Source of the DNA: Burkholderiales bacterium
Lineage (GTDB): Bacteria; Pseudomonadota; Gammaproteobacteria; Burkholderiales; Burkholderiaceae_C
NCBI GenBank assembly: GCA_947377275.1
Contig: CANCFV010000001.1
Location: 1 to 64,000, forward strand
Direction: 5' to 3'
DNA length: 64,000 nucleotides
Shown here: one piece after another, positions 45,990-54,507 of the stretch
Layout: the number at the start of each line of letters is the position of its first letter
Position numbering within the stretch: position 1 is the stretch's first letter
Notes under the pieces: generated by a model
Database searches by the model: none
Seen by the model: the letters and a program-made list of their open reading frames with translations, nothing else
What the model was told of the DNA's origin: nothing
Position numbers and translations under genes: made by a program

Positions 45990-46924
45990 GCGCCCTGCCC
46001 GCCGTCTTGCTGGGACTGGATTTCAGTTGCGCGCCCAGCAAACGCAAGCCCTTGACGCTGGCTTGGGGACGCCGCTCTGGCGACGTGGTCAAGCTGGATC
46101 GCGTCGACGAGTTGCCCACGCTGGCCCAATTCGAAGCCTTGATCGCCGCCGACGCGGCCATGCCTGCATTGGCGCAAGGCTTCGTGATGGCTTGCGACTT
46201 CCCCATGGGCTTGCCACGCCCTTTTGTTGACGCACTGATGCAACACGGCCCAGGCGCCCTGCCCGTGTCATTGCAAGGCGCATTGGGTGGCCATGCCAGC
46301 GAGCGGCCCTCGCCCGCCCAAAAGCTGATCGATGCCCTGCACGACCATTGCAACGACCGCGCTGGCTTTCAGCGCCTGGTCGACGGCTGGGGGCAAGACT
46401 GGCACCTCGATCGAGAAGCGGGTAGCAAGCTGTTGCACCGCGCGGGTGACAAGGCCATGCCTGGCCTGTCGAGCACCAGCCCCTTGCAGACACGTTATGT
46501 GCCGGTGGGCAAGATGTACTTTGAAGGCATGCGCCGTTTGGTGGACGCCGACCTGACCCTGCCGGGGTTGCGCGCAGGGCGTCCGCAAGCGATTGCCATG
46601 GAGGCCTACCCAGGCTTGCTGTCTGGTGAGGTGCTGGGCAAGCGCAGCTACAAGAGCGACGCCGATGCCAACCCCGAGAGGCTGATCGCCCGGATGGACC
46701 TGGTTGATGCGCTGGAGCAAGGCCGCACGCGGCTGAAGCTGCGCCTCAAGCTCAGCCCGGCGCAACGCGACAGCCTGGTCGCAGACCCCAAGGGCGACCG
46801 GCTCGATGCCGCGCTGTGCCTGATGCAAGCCGCCTGGGCGCATCGCGAAGCCGAGCGCGGCGCACCGTGCTGGGGCCTGCCGACACCGATCGACCCGCTG
46901 GAAGGATGGATACTCACGGCATGA
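45983..46924 (+). CDS. DUF429 family protein
   Basis: A 313-residue protein of the DUF429 family, an RNase H-like fold of unknown function: LLGLDFSCAPS near the N-terminus, MACDFPMGLPRPF, AMEAYPGLL, and DRLDAALCLMQAAWA near the end, all acidic-residue positions conserved in the family. The frame opens at a TTG overlapping the end of the BLUF gene; a slightly later start is possible. Its stop overlaps the next ATG. Confidence 0.75.
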   Translation: MLSALPAVLLGLDFSCAPSKRKPLTLAWGRRSGDVVKLDRVDELPTLAQFEALIAADAAMPALAQGFVMACDFPMGLPRPFVDALMQHGPGALPVSLQGALGGHASERPSPAQKLIDALHDHCNDRAGFQRLVDGWGQDWHLDREAGSKLLHRAGDKAMPGLSSTSPLQTRYVPVGKMYFEGMRRLVDADLTLPGLRAGRPQAIAMEAYPGLLSGEVLGKRSYKSDADANPERLIARMDLVDALEQGRTRLKLRLKLSPAQRDSLVADPKGDRLDAALCLMQAAWAHREAERGAPCWGLPTPIDPLEGWILTA

Positions 46925-47781
46925 GCGATTTCTCCTTCCCGATGACCGAAGTGCTGGGCCAACCGGCCGTGCGCATCCAATCCCCTGACGGCGCCCACGC
47001 CACCGTGCTTTTGCATGGCGGCCACGTGGTGTCTTGGTGCCCCGCTGGTGGGCAAGAGCAGCTGTACCTCTCACCCCAAGCGGTGGCAAGCGAGGGCAAA
47101 GCCGTGCGCGGTGGCGTGCCGGTCATCTTCCCGCAGTTCGAACAACGTGGCCCCGACTTCAGCTTGCCGCGCCACGGCCTGGCACGCACGCGCACCTGGG
47201 CGATCGACAGCAGCAGCGTGGGCAAAGAGCACGCCCAAGTGACTCTGGCCTTGGACGACAGTGCCGAGACGCGCGCCCTGTGGCCACACAGCTTCACGCT
47301 GGAGCTGACCGTGTCAGTGAGCGGGCAAGGCCTGGACCTGGAGCTGCACGCCCACAACCCTGGCACGACCAGCTGGCCCTTCGCCGCGGCGCTGCACACC
47401 TACTTGGCCGTATCCGACCTGGGCGCGGTGCGCCTGCAAGGGCTGGAGGGTTGCCACTACATCGACAACGTGGCGGGTGGTGAGGCCATCGAAGACCACC
47501 CCGAGAAGCGTTTTTACGGCGAGATGGACCGCATCTACGCCAAGGCACCCTCGCTGCTGCTGCGCGACGGCCCTCGCCGCCTGGGCATCGAAGCACACGA
47601 GATGCCCGATGTGGTCTTGTGGAACCCGGGCCCTGACAAATGCAAAGACTTGAGCGACATGCCCGACGAAGACTGGCAGCGCATGCTGTGCGTCGAGGCC
47701 GCGCTCATTTCCGATCCCGTGACCTTGGGCCCTGACGAGCGCTGGACCGGGCGACAAAGCCTGACCTTGTTGGCCAGTTGA
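46921..47781 (+). CDS. D-hexose-6-phosphate mutarotase (YeaD-like)
   Basis: A 286-residue aldose-1-epimerase-fold protein. It has GGHVVSWCPAG, GGVPVIFPQF (active-site region), PRHGLAR (catalytic His) and VLWNPGPDK. YeaD-type enzymes interconvert alpha and beta anomers of glucose-6-phosphate. The ATG overlaps the DUF429 TGA. The length is normal. Confidence 0.88.
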   Translation: MSDFSFPMTEVLGQPAVRIQSPDGAHATVLLHGGHVVSWCPAGGQEQLYLSPQAVASEGKAVRGGVPVIFPQFEQRGPDFSLPRHGLARTRTWAIDSSSVGKEHAQVTLALDDSAETRALWPHSFTLELTVSVSGQGLDLELHAHNPGTTSWPFAAALHTYLAVSDLGAVRLQGLEGCHYIDNVAGGEAIEDHPEKRFYGEMDRIYAKAPSLLLRDGPRRLGIEAHEMPDVVLWNPGPDKCKDLSDMPDEDWQRMLCVEAALISDPVTLGPDERWTGRQSLTLLAS

Positions 47782-47789
47782 AGCATCAC

Positions 47790-47806
47790 ATCCGCCGATG
47801 GCGGAT
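47790..47806. terminator. Hairpin between convergent mutarotase and sco1
   Basis: A perfect 7-base stem with a 3-base loop (ATCCGCC-GAT-GGCGGAT) sits in the short gap between two converging genes. It could serve either strand, but no T run follows on either side. Confidence 0.45.
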
Positions 47807-47815
47807 GGCGCCAGA

Positions 47816-48457
47816 TCAGGCCTTCTTGGCGGGGTCGGCCGGCAGTCCCAGGATCTGCTTGATGTCGGCCGTCAGGGCATCTGCCCCCAGGCCATAGCGC
47901 ACGAACAGACGCACCTGGCCTTCGGGGTCAAACACAAAGGCGCCAGCGGTGTGGTCCATGGTGTAACCCCCGTTTTTGGTCTCGACCTTTTGGTAAAAGA
48001 CCTTGAACTCGCGGCCCGCGTCTTCGGTTTGGCCCAAAGTGCCGCGCAAACCCACAAACGATGGATCGAGCGCCTGCAAGTAAGCCTTGAGCACTGGGGG
48101 CGTGTCGCGCTCAGGGTCGATGGTCACAAACACGCCCTGAAGCTTGTCGCCGCTGGGCCCCAAACGCCGACGCACTTCGGCGAGTTCGGCCATGGTGGTC
48201 GGGCAGACGTCGGGGCACTGGGTGAAGCCAAAAAACAAGAACACCACCTTGCCCTTGAACTGGGCCAAGCTGCGCACCTGCCCATCGAAGTCAGGCAAAG
48301 AGAGCTTGCGGGCGTATTCGGCCCCCGTGATATCGACCGCGTTGAACGAGGCCTTGGGCTTGGGCGCACCACTGATCTGATCGCAAGCGCTCAAGGCCAA
48401 GCCAGAGAGCCCCGCCAACAGCACGGTGCGGCGGGAGAGATCACGCGAGTGGGTCAT
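47816..48457 (-). CDS. SCO1/SenC copper chaperone for cytochrome oxidase
   Basis: A 213-residue periplasmic lipoprotein of the SCO family that helps insert copper into the CuA site of subunit II. Copper ligands are Cys81 and Cys85 (CPDVCP) and His170 (MDHTAG), all present. The N-terminus has SRRTVLLAG, a possible twin-arginine signal, and a lipobox ending at Cys25 (LSAC). It lies at the 3' end of the oxidase locus, 7 bases after ctaB. Confidence 0.93.
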   Translation of the reverse strand: MTHSRDLSRRTVLLAGLSGLALSACDQISGAPKPKASFNAVDITGAEYARKLSLPDFDGQVRSLAQFKGKVVFLFFGFTQCPDVCPTTMAELAEVRRRLGPSGDKLQGVFVTIDPERDTPPVLKAYLQALDPSFVGLRGTLGQTEDAGREFKVFYQKVETKNGGYTMDHTAGAFVFDPEGQVRLFVRYGLGADALTADIKQILGLPADPAKKA

Positions 48458-48464
48458 GGGATGG

Positions 48465-49400
48465 TCAGATCGTCCAGTAGTGGTCGACCAGCAAGGCTGC
48501 GAACATCAGCATCAGGTAAATGATGGAAAAACGGAAGGTCTTGCGGGCCAGCTCATCACTGTACTTCAGCCAGAGCTTGAAGGCGTAGGCCAAGAAGGCA
48601 AGCCCCAGACCGAGGGCGCTGCCCAGGTAGATCAAGCCGCTCATGCCGTGGATGAAAGGCAGCAAGCTGCCAGCCAACAAGATCACGGTGTAGAGCAAGA
48701 CATGCAAGCGGGTGAAAGCGTTGCCGTGGGTGACGGGCAGCATGGGCAGGCCCGCGCGGGCATAGTCCTCGACACGGTACAAAGCCAGCGCCCAAAAGTG
48801 CGGTGGAGTCCACAAGAAAATGATCAGGCACAGCATCAAGGCCTCAGGCTCGACGGCGCCGCGCATGGCAGCCCAACCCAGCACCGGAGGCATGGCGCCA
48901 GACGCCCCGCCGATGACGATGTTCTGGGGCGTCAACGGCTTGAGCACCACGGTGTAGATCACCGCGTAGCCCACAAAGGTGCCCAGGGTGAGCCACATGG
49001 TCAAGGGATTGACCCACATCCCCAGGATGAACATGCCCATGCCGCAAAGGAGCATGCTGAAGGTCAAGGTTTGGGTGCGCGTGAGCTCACCCCGCGCCGT
49101 GGGGCGCCAAGCGGTGCGCTTCATGCGGGCGTCAATGCCCTGCTCGATCAGGCAGTTGAAGGCCGCGGCGGCCCCCGCCACCAGCCAGATGCCGATGCAG
49201 GCTGCCAGCGCCTTGAGGGCCTCGGCCTGCGAGGGCACGCCGGGCACGGCCAGCAGCATGCCAATGACAGCACAGAACACGATCAGTTGAATGACGCGCG
49301 GCTTCGTTAGCGCGTTGAATTGGCGCAGCTTGATCAGCCAGGGCGCTCGCTCGGCGGGCAGGCTCAGCGAGGGCGATGAAGTGGAAACGGACTCGGACAT
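48465..49400 (-). CDS. ctaB: Heme O synthase (protoheme farnesyltransferase)
   Basis: A 311-residue UbiA-family prenyltransferase with multiple helices. The motif [15 protein letters not shown] has the prenyl-diphosphate-binding acidic residues; [18 protein letters not shown] is the second conserved block. It converts heme B to heme O for the oxidase. ATG 49400 is chosen because the family sequence begins soon after it; the upstream extension is unrelated. Confidence 0.95.
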   Translation of the reverse strand: MSESVSTSSPSLSLPAERAPWLIKLRQFNALTKPRVIQLIVFCAVIGMLLAVPGVPSQAEALKALAACIGIWLVAGAAAAFNCLIEQGIDARMKRTAWRPTARGELTRTQTLTFSMLLCGMGMFILGMWVNPLTMWLTLGTFVGYAVIYTVVLKPLTPQNIVIGGASGAMPPVLGWAAMRGAVEPEALMLCLIIFLWTPPHFWALALYRVEDYARAGLPMLPVTHGNAFTRLHVLLYTVILLAGSLLPFIHGMSGLIYLGSALGLGLAFLAYAFKLWLKYSDELARKTFRFSIIYLMLMFAALLVDHYWTI

Positions 49401-49425
49401 GCGCACCTCAATGGATCTGAGCAAA

Positions 49426-50634
49426 CTATGGGGCCAGTGTGCGCCACGCAACAGCGTGTTGACCCTGATACGGCAACACCAGCAGGCGTGTGAGCCACCA
49501 GACCAGCAAGGCCGCGCCCAGGGTGTGTGCCATGGCGGCGGCCAATGGCCAGCCCAGCACGACATTGCTCAGACCCGAGAGCACCTGCCAGGCGGCCAGC
49601 AGGGCCAGCCCTGCACTTTCGCGCGCCCATGGGGTCAACTGGGGGGCACCTGCCGCTGCGACATTCGAGCTGCCAAACCATGTCCACTGACGCAAGGCCC
49701 AGGCGTAGCCCAACAGGGCCGCCAGCACGGCCATGGCGACCAAGCGGTGCGTGACGTGGATGGCCGTGAGCGCTGCCTGGGTGATGTACGCACCGTGCCC
49801 GTCGCCACCCAGGGGGCGCAAGAGGCGAAAACCCATCTCGAAGTCCATCGCGGGCCACCACTGGCCTTGGCACAGCGGCACTTCGGTGCAAGCCAGCAAC
49901 GCGTAGTTGGTGCTGACCCAGGCGCCCAAGGCCGACTGCACCACCACCAAAGCCAACAAGGCCCAACCCCAGCGCCTCAAGGAGGCTTGGCGCCACGCCC
50001 CATGTGCAAGTTGCAGGGCATGTGAACTCGCCGACTGCGCGTCCATGGCCCTGACCTGTGCCGTGAGCAGGCCCACGCCCAGCAAAGCGCCCAGCAGGTG
50101 CAAGGTGACGATGATGGGTTGCAGCTTGAGGGTGACCGTCAGCGCGCCGAAGGCCCCTTGAGCGCAGACCCACACAAAGGTCGCAGTGGCCCACCAAGGC
50201 GACAGGCTTTTGGTGCCACCGCGCCAACGCCAGGCCATCACCATCAAGCCGGTGATCAATGCGCCCACGGCGGTGGCCAGGTAGCGGTGCACCATCTCGA
50301 TCCACGCTTTGGGGTGCGACACAGGGCCCGTGGGTGCCGCGCTGTGCGCCGCCGAAATGGCCTCATGGGCACCCCAGGGGCTGGTTTCGCCGTAACAGCC
50401 GGGCCAGTCGGGGCACCCCAAGCCAGAGTCAGTGAGGCGGGTGAAGGCGCCGAACACCACCAGGTCCACGGTCAAGAACAGCGTGGCGACGGTCAGCACA
50501 CGGCGCCATGCGGGCCAGCCACGCAGGCCTTGTTGACGGCCACGGTGCGCCACCACGGCCACGGGCACCAAGGCCAACACCAGTCCCAACAGGGCCACCT
50601 CGGCGGCGGGACTGAGATTGATCAGACTGCTCAT
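49426..50634 (-). CDS. ctaA: Heme A synthase (CtaA/COX15)
   Basis: A 402-residue integral membrane enzyme that oxidises heme O to heme A. Conserved histidines occur in [33 protein letters not shown] and [10 protein letters not shown], typical of the eight-helix COX15 fold. [16 protein letters not shown] is the family signature of the first extracytoplasmic loop. It is followed by ctaB in the same direction. Confidence 0.95.
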   Translation of the reverse strand: MSSLINLSPAAEVALLGLVLALVPVAVVAHRGRQQGLRGWPAWRRVLTVATLFLTVDLVVFGAFTRLTDSGLGCPDWPGCYGETSPWGAHEAISAAHSAAPTGPVSHPKAWIEMVHRYLATAVGALITGLMVMAWRWRGGTKSLSPWWATATFVWVCAQGAFGALTVTLKLQPIIVTLHLLGALLGVGLLTAQVRAMDAQSASSHALQLAHGAWRQASLRRWGWALLALVVVQSALGAWVSTNYALLACTEVPLCQGQWWPAMDFEMGFRLLRPLGGDGHGAYITQAALTAIHVTHRLVAMAVLAALLGYAWALRQWTWFGSSNVAAAGAPQLTPWARESAGLALLAAWQVLSGLSNVVLGWPLAAAMAHTLGAALLVWWLTRLLVLPYQGQHAVAWRTLAP

Positions 50635-50664
50635 GCGCGACGGCTCCGTTTCGTGCCTGTGCGA

Positions 50665-51348
50665 TCAACGCCCAGGCTCGTCCCATGACTCGTTGGCCTT
50701 GATCAGCCGAGCCAGGTCTTTTTTGATGCGAGACGGATCGCCTTGCACAGGAAAGCGCATCATCCAGTCGCCGCGCGGGTCGACCAGGTAGAGGTGCGCG
50801 TTCAAGGCCTGCCCGGCCTGAGGCTGGAGCCAGCGCGCCACGTCGGCCGGCGATGCCCTCAAGACCCAGGCGCCCTGCAAGGCTGGCAACAACTCGGGCC
50901 GAACGGCCTGCTGGTCGGTGACGAGCCAGACGCGATCGACCTTGTCCTTGTCCTTGCCCAAGGTCTCACGAAGCTGCCGTTGCAAGTAGAGGTGCTGCTC
51001 GCAGGCGGCATTGCAAGCGGCATCGGCCAGGGTCAGCAAAAGCCATTGGCCTTTGAGCGCCGCAGGCAACACCAAGCGGCCTTGCAGGTCGGTGAGAGGC
51101 AAGGCCGATGCGCTCGGCAAGGCCTGCGGCGGCGTGATCAGTTCACCGTAATTGGTGCGGCCCTGCGGCCGGATCACGTAGTAAGTGAAGTAAGACGCCA
51201 GCACGGGCGCGGCGCACACAGCCCAGACGGCCAGCATCTTGAAGCGGCCCATGCGGGTGCGCTGCTTGAGCGCTTGCGCGGGTTGGGGCAAGCTGTGCAC
51301 GGCCAGATGGATCATGGGCTCAGCGCCAGGAATTTCAGAGTGGGACAT
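50665..51348 (-). CDS. Divergent Sco-like membrane protein of the oxidase locus
   Basis: A 227-residue protein with an N-terminal helix (about residues 38-57) and a periplasmic thioredoxin-like domain (WLLLTLADAACNAACEQHLY). The CNAAC spacing (C-x3-C) matches SCO proteins, and a His occurs near LYLVDPRGD where SCO has its copper-binding His. It begins inside the last codons of the SURF1 gene (14-base overlap). A role in oxidase assembly or copper handling is inferred from location. Confidence 0.7.
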   Translation of the reverse strand: MSHSEIPGAEPMIHLAVHSLPQPAQALKQRTRMGRFKMLAVWAVCAAPVLASYFTYYVIRPQGRTNYGELITPPQALPSASALPLTDLQGRLVLPAALKGQWLLLTLADAACNAACEQHLYLQRQLRETLGKDKDKVDRVWLVTDQQAVRPELLPALQGAWVLRASPADVARWLQPQAGQALNAHLYLVDPRGDWMMRFPVQGDPSRIKKDLARLIKANESWDEPGR

Positions 51349-52147
51349 GGGCAGCTTGACGACGTGGACGGATCACCTGGAACCAAACAAACAAGACAGC
51401 GATCACTGCGGCCATGGCAAACCACTGTGCCGCATAAGCCAGGTGTTTGTCTTTGCCAAAACCGGGCTCGGGCCAGTGACGATGCAGCACTGCATCGCTT
51501 TCAGCCAGACCGTCAGCTTGCACCTGCAGCACCGCACCCGACAGCAGGGCTTGCCCCAACCAAGCTTGCCAAAAAGCCACATCGGCGTTCTGACGAACCA
51601 GGGGTGTCTCGGGTGCGGATGCAGGGGCTGAAGCGGCTGAAGGAGCCAGCAAGGCCTCTTCGCCCAGCGCATAGACGCGCGAGACCTGAGGCATCACGCG
51701 GCCTTGCACCGTGACCAGGCCCATGGGCGTGTTGACCGGCGGCAGGCGAAGGCGATCGAGGCCGTTGCGAGGAACCCAGCCGCGCTGCACCAGCAAAACG
51801 CCTTGCGCACAAGCCGGCGGCGGATCGAGCTGCAGCGGCGTGATCACCAGGAAGCCGCTTTGGCCGTCCATGGGCCGGTTATCGAGGTACACCGTGTGCT
51901 GGGGCAGCCAACGCCCTTGCAGCCGAACGGGACGCTCTGACGGCAGCTCTGCTGGGCTTGACTGGCCAATGGGACAAGGCCAATCCGCGTTGCCCCAGGC
52001 AGGCAAGAGCCGGCGCTGCATGAGGGTGTCTTGCGCGGCCTGCTTTTGATCGGCGCGCCGCAACTGCCAGCAGCCCAGCGAGAAGGTCAAGGCAAAGCTC
52101 AAGGCCGCCGCCAACCACACGAGCCAACGCGAGCGTGTTGGGGTCAT
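51335..52147 (-). CDS. SURF1-family oxidase assembly protein
   Basis: A 270-residue protein with helices at both ends (about residues 9-26 and 240-258). It has the SURF1 motifs CWQLRRADQKQ, RVQLRG-type RPVRLQGRW, YLDNRPMDGQSGFLVITPL and GWVPRNG. SURF1 helps place heme A in subunit I. ATG 52147 begins the first helix. It overlaps the next gene. Confidence 0.9.
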   Translation of the reverse strand: MTPTRSRWLVWLAAALSFALTFSLGCWQLRRADQKQAAQDTLMQRRLLPAWGNADWPCPIGQSSPAELPSERPVRLQGRWLPQHTVYLDNRPMDGQSGFLVITPLQLDPPPACAQGVLLVQRGWVPRNGLDRLRLPPVNTPMGLVTVQGRVMPQVSRVYALGEEALLAPSAASAPASAPETPLVRQNADVAFWQAWLGQALLSGAVLQVQADGLAESDAVLHRHWPEPGFGKDKHLAYAAQWFAMAAVIAVLFVWFQVIRPRRQAAHVPL

Positions 52148-52189
52148 TGCGCTCCCTGCTGGCGCCAGAAATCTTGATAATCCGCTCTC

Positions 52190-52411
52190 ATGAAACTCAT
52201 CATCGCGTTTGCCTTGTTGGCCATTGTGGCGTGTTTGGCGATGGCCGGCCGCGCCTTGCTGAAAGATGGGCGAGACGGACAACCCAAGAGCAACCGCATG
52301 GTGCATGCACTGGCCTTGCGGGTGGCGCTGTCGGTGGCCTTGTTCCTGTTTGTGCTGATCAGCTACAAGCTCGGCTGGATTCACCCCACGGGCGTGCCCA
52401 TGGGCCGCTGA
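52190..52411 (+). CDS. Twin-transmembrane small protein (DUF2909)
   Basis: A 73-residue protein with two membrane helices (about residues 2-18 and 44-62) joined by a basic loop (KDGRDGQPKSNR). It matches the twin-transmembrane DUF2909 family that sits in oxidase loci of Burkholderiales. It is the only plus-strand gene inside the oxidase cluster. The role is unknown. Confidence 0.78.
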   Translation: MKLIIAFALLAIVACLAMAGRALLKDGRDGQPKSNRMVHALALRVALSVALFLFVLISYKLGWIHPTGVPMGR

Positions 52412-52440
52412 ACGAGCCTTCGATCACTTCAGACAAGAAC

Positions 52441-52466
52441 AAAGGCGCCCATGAGGCGCCTTGTTG
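52441..52466. terminator. Bidirectional terminator between the twin-transmembrane gene and ctaE
   Basis: The repeat AAGGCGCC-CATGA-GGCGCCTT is followed by TTGTTGTTT on the plus strand and, on the minus strand, preceded by a matching run after reverse reading. It sits between two converging genes, so it probably ends both transcripts. Confidence 0.7.
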
Positions 52467-52513
52467 TTTGGGGCTAGAGAGAAGGCTGAACCGGCCCTCA
52501 GGCCAGCACCTCA

Positions 52514-53398
52514 TCAGGTCCAATACACCACGAGGTAGAGGCCCAACCAGACCACGTCCACAAAGTGCCAGTACCAAGCCGCGCCCTCGAAGCCGAAGTG
52601 CTTCTCGGGGGTGAAGTGGCCCTTTTGCAGTCGCAAGGTGATGAACAGCAACATCAGCATGCCCACGAACACGTGCATGCCGTGGAAGCCCGTCAGCATG
52701 AAGAAGGTGGAGCCGTAAATGCCCGACGAGAGCTTGAGGTTGTAGTGGGTGTAAGCCTCGTAGTACTCGAAGGCTTGCAGACCCACGAACATGACGCCCA
52801 AGGCCACCGTCAGCCACATGAAGGTGATGGTCTTGCTGCGCAGGTTCTCGCGCAAGGCATGGTGCGCCACCGTCAAGGTGATGCCTGAGGTCAACAGCAA
52901 GGCAGTGTTGATGGTGGGGATGGGCCAGGGGCCCATGGTGCGGAAGGGCTCCACGGTACCGGCGGGCGAAGCCGTCGCGCCAGCGACTTCTGAGGGCCAG
53001 ATGGCTTTGAAGTCAGGCCACAGCAAGGCGTTGTCCATGTTGGCCAGGTTGGGCACGGCATGCAAACGGGCCCAGTACAAGGCGCCAAAGAAGGAAGCGA
53101 AGAACATCACTTCCGAGAAGATGAACCAAGCCATGCTCCAGCGGAAGGAATTGTCGATGCGGTCGCCATACAAACCACCTTCGCTCTCGGCAATGGCCTG
53201 ACCGAACCATTGCGTCAGCACAGTGGCCCACCACACCAAGCCCAAGGCCAATGAGTAAGGTCCCCAACTCACGCCATTGACCCACTGCCCTGCGCCCAGA
53301 ATGACGAAGAACAAGCCGACCGCCGCCATGAAGGGGTGCCTGGAAGGCCCTGGCACAAAGTAATAAGGGGCGAGCCCCTTGGTCACCGCTGTCGACAT
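52514..53398 (-). CDS. ctaE: Cytochrome c oxidase subunit III
   Basis: A 294-residue seven-helix subunit. Typical blocks are YYFVPGPSRHPFMAA, RWSMAWFIFSEVMFFASFFGALYW, TGFHGMHVFVG and AAWYWHFVDVVWLGLY. It is the aa3-type subunit III. GAGGAG precedes the ATG. It follows the DUF2970 gene. Confidence 0.96.
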   Translation of the reverse strand: MSTAVTKGLAPYYFVPGPSRHPFMAAVGLFFVILGAGQWVNGVSWGPYSLALGLVWWATVLTQWFGQAIAESEGGLYGDRIDNSFRWSMAWFIFSEVMFFASFFGALYWARLHAVPNLANMDNALLWPDFKAIWPSEVAGATASPAGTVEPFRTMGPWPIPTINTALLLTSGITLTVAHHALRENLRSKTITFMWLTVALGVMFVGLQAFEYYEAYTHYNLKLSSGIYGSTFFMLTGFHGMHVFVGMLMLLFITLRLQKGHFTPEKHFGFEGAAWYWHFVDVVWLGLYLVVYWT

Positions 53399-53455
53399 CT
53401 TGTGCTCCTCAAAACTGTGAAAGCCAGGACATGGCCTGGGCTGAAGAAAATGCGC

Positions 53456-53686
53456 TCACTGGGCGACACCACTGTCAATGACCCAGCCCACCAGCAAAAT
53501 CAAACCGACCACAAAAAACACTGCAGCTAGCACACCCGCCACGATCACATGGACCGGGTTGATCTGGGCCACATCTTGCGCATAGCCACTGGCTTTGCGA
53601 ACCCCGAAAAAAGACCAGGCGACCGCTTTGAGCGTTTGCCAGAAAGACCCCTTGCGCTGCGCCGCATCACGCAGGTCATCGCTCAC
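53456..53686 (-). CDS. DUF2970 small membrane protein
   Basis: A 76-residue protein with one membrane helix near residues 46-70, preceded by SFWQTLKAVAWSFFGVRK, the DUF2970 signature. It starts at a GTG that overlaps the ctaG stop (GTGA), indicating coupled translation. The role is unknown but its place in the oxidase locus is widespread in Burkholderiales. Confidence 0.8.
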   Translation of the reverse strand: MSDDLRDAAQRKGSFWQTLKAVAWSFFGVRKASGYAQDVAQINPVHVIVAGVLAAVFFVVGLILLVGWVIDSGVAQ

Positions 53687-54297
53687 ACAGAACCCCCAGG
53701 GGCGGCGGGCACTTTGCCCCCCACTTCAAAGAAGGTGTATGACAGCGTGATGGTGGCAACGTCTTTGGGCAGTTTGGGATCGATCACGAACACCACTGGC
53801 CAGCGCTTGGTTTCGCCAGGCTTGAGCGTGTGCTCGCTGAAACAGAAGCACTCAAGCTTGTTGAAGTAAGCCGTGGCCTGCTTGGGCGCATAGCTCGGGA
53901 TGGCCTGCGCCGTCATGATCCGGCCTTGCCGATTTCGAAACTCATAGACCACCGTGATGACCTCACCAGGGTGAACGCGCATGGTGCGCGCATCCGGCTT
54001 GAAATCCCACGGGCCACGGGCATTGGCATCGAATTCAACAGACACGGTACGCGTGAGGTCAACCTGTGTGTTGGCTTTGCGACTCGCCAAAGCACCGGGC
54101 GTTTGCTGCTCGGTGAGCGACAACACATTGATGCCCAGAGCCTCGCAGATGTGCTTGTACATCGGCACCATCGCATAGCCGAAGCCAAACATGAGTGCCG
54201 TGACGACCACCAACTTGCCCACCATGTCGAGGTTGGCGCGCCGCAGGGCAAAAGCCCGCACGACGCTGGAGGTCAGACCTTGCGAGTTCGAGTTCAT
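53683..54297 (-). CDS. ctaG: CtaG (Cox11) copper chaperone for oxidase
   Basis: A 204-residue membrane-anchored protein with a helix near residues 28-46 (FGFGYAMVPMYKHICEALG) and a periplasmic immunoglobulin-like domain. The copper-binding cysteines are in KLECFCFSEH. It delivers copper to the CuB site of subunit I. ATG 54297 gives the family N-terminus. Confidence 0.94.
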   Translation of the reverse strand: MNSNSQGLTSSVVRAFALRRANLDMVGKLVVVTALMFGFGYAMVPMYKHICEALGINVLSLTEQQTPGALASRKANTQVDLTRTVSVEFDANARGPWDFKPDARTMRVHPGEVITVVYEFRNRQGRIMTAQAIPSYAPKQATAYFNKLECFCFSEHTLKPGETKRWPVVFVIDPKLPKDVATITLSYTFFEVGGKVPAAPGGSV

Positions 54298-54352
54298 GTG
54301 GTCTTGGTGGGTGCGATGGCGTGAGGCTGGCGGCCGTTGGCAGACAACCGGC

Positions 54353-54490
54353 TCAATGAGGCGCCAGCAAGACGAGCTTGACGACGAACCCAATGAAGAA
54401 GGTGGCTGCGACCGAGGCCAGGATCAGCCCCAAGCGCAGGTTGCGGGCGCGCAAAGCCTGCGCGGAGGTCGTGTTGGGCATGGTGCTCAT
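54353..54490 (-). CDS. Cytochrome oxidase small assembly protein (45 residues)
   Basis: A very short gene between ctaD and ctaG. Its product has a basic N-terminus (QALRARNLRLG) and one membrane helix (about residues 20-42, ending KLVLLAPH). Small proteins of this form occur at the same place in many betaproteobacterial oxidase loci and are annotated as small assembly proteins. The ATG at 54490 follows the ctaD stop by 17 bases. It is below usual gene-calling limits. Confidence 0.72.
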   Translation of the reverse strand: MSTMPNTTSAQALRARNLRLGLILASVAATFFIGFVVKLVLLAPH

Positions 54491-54507
54491 GATGGTGTGC
54501 TCCAAGG

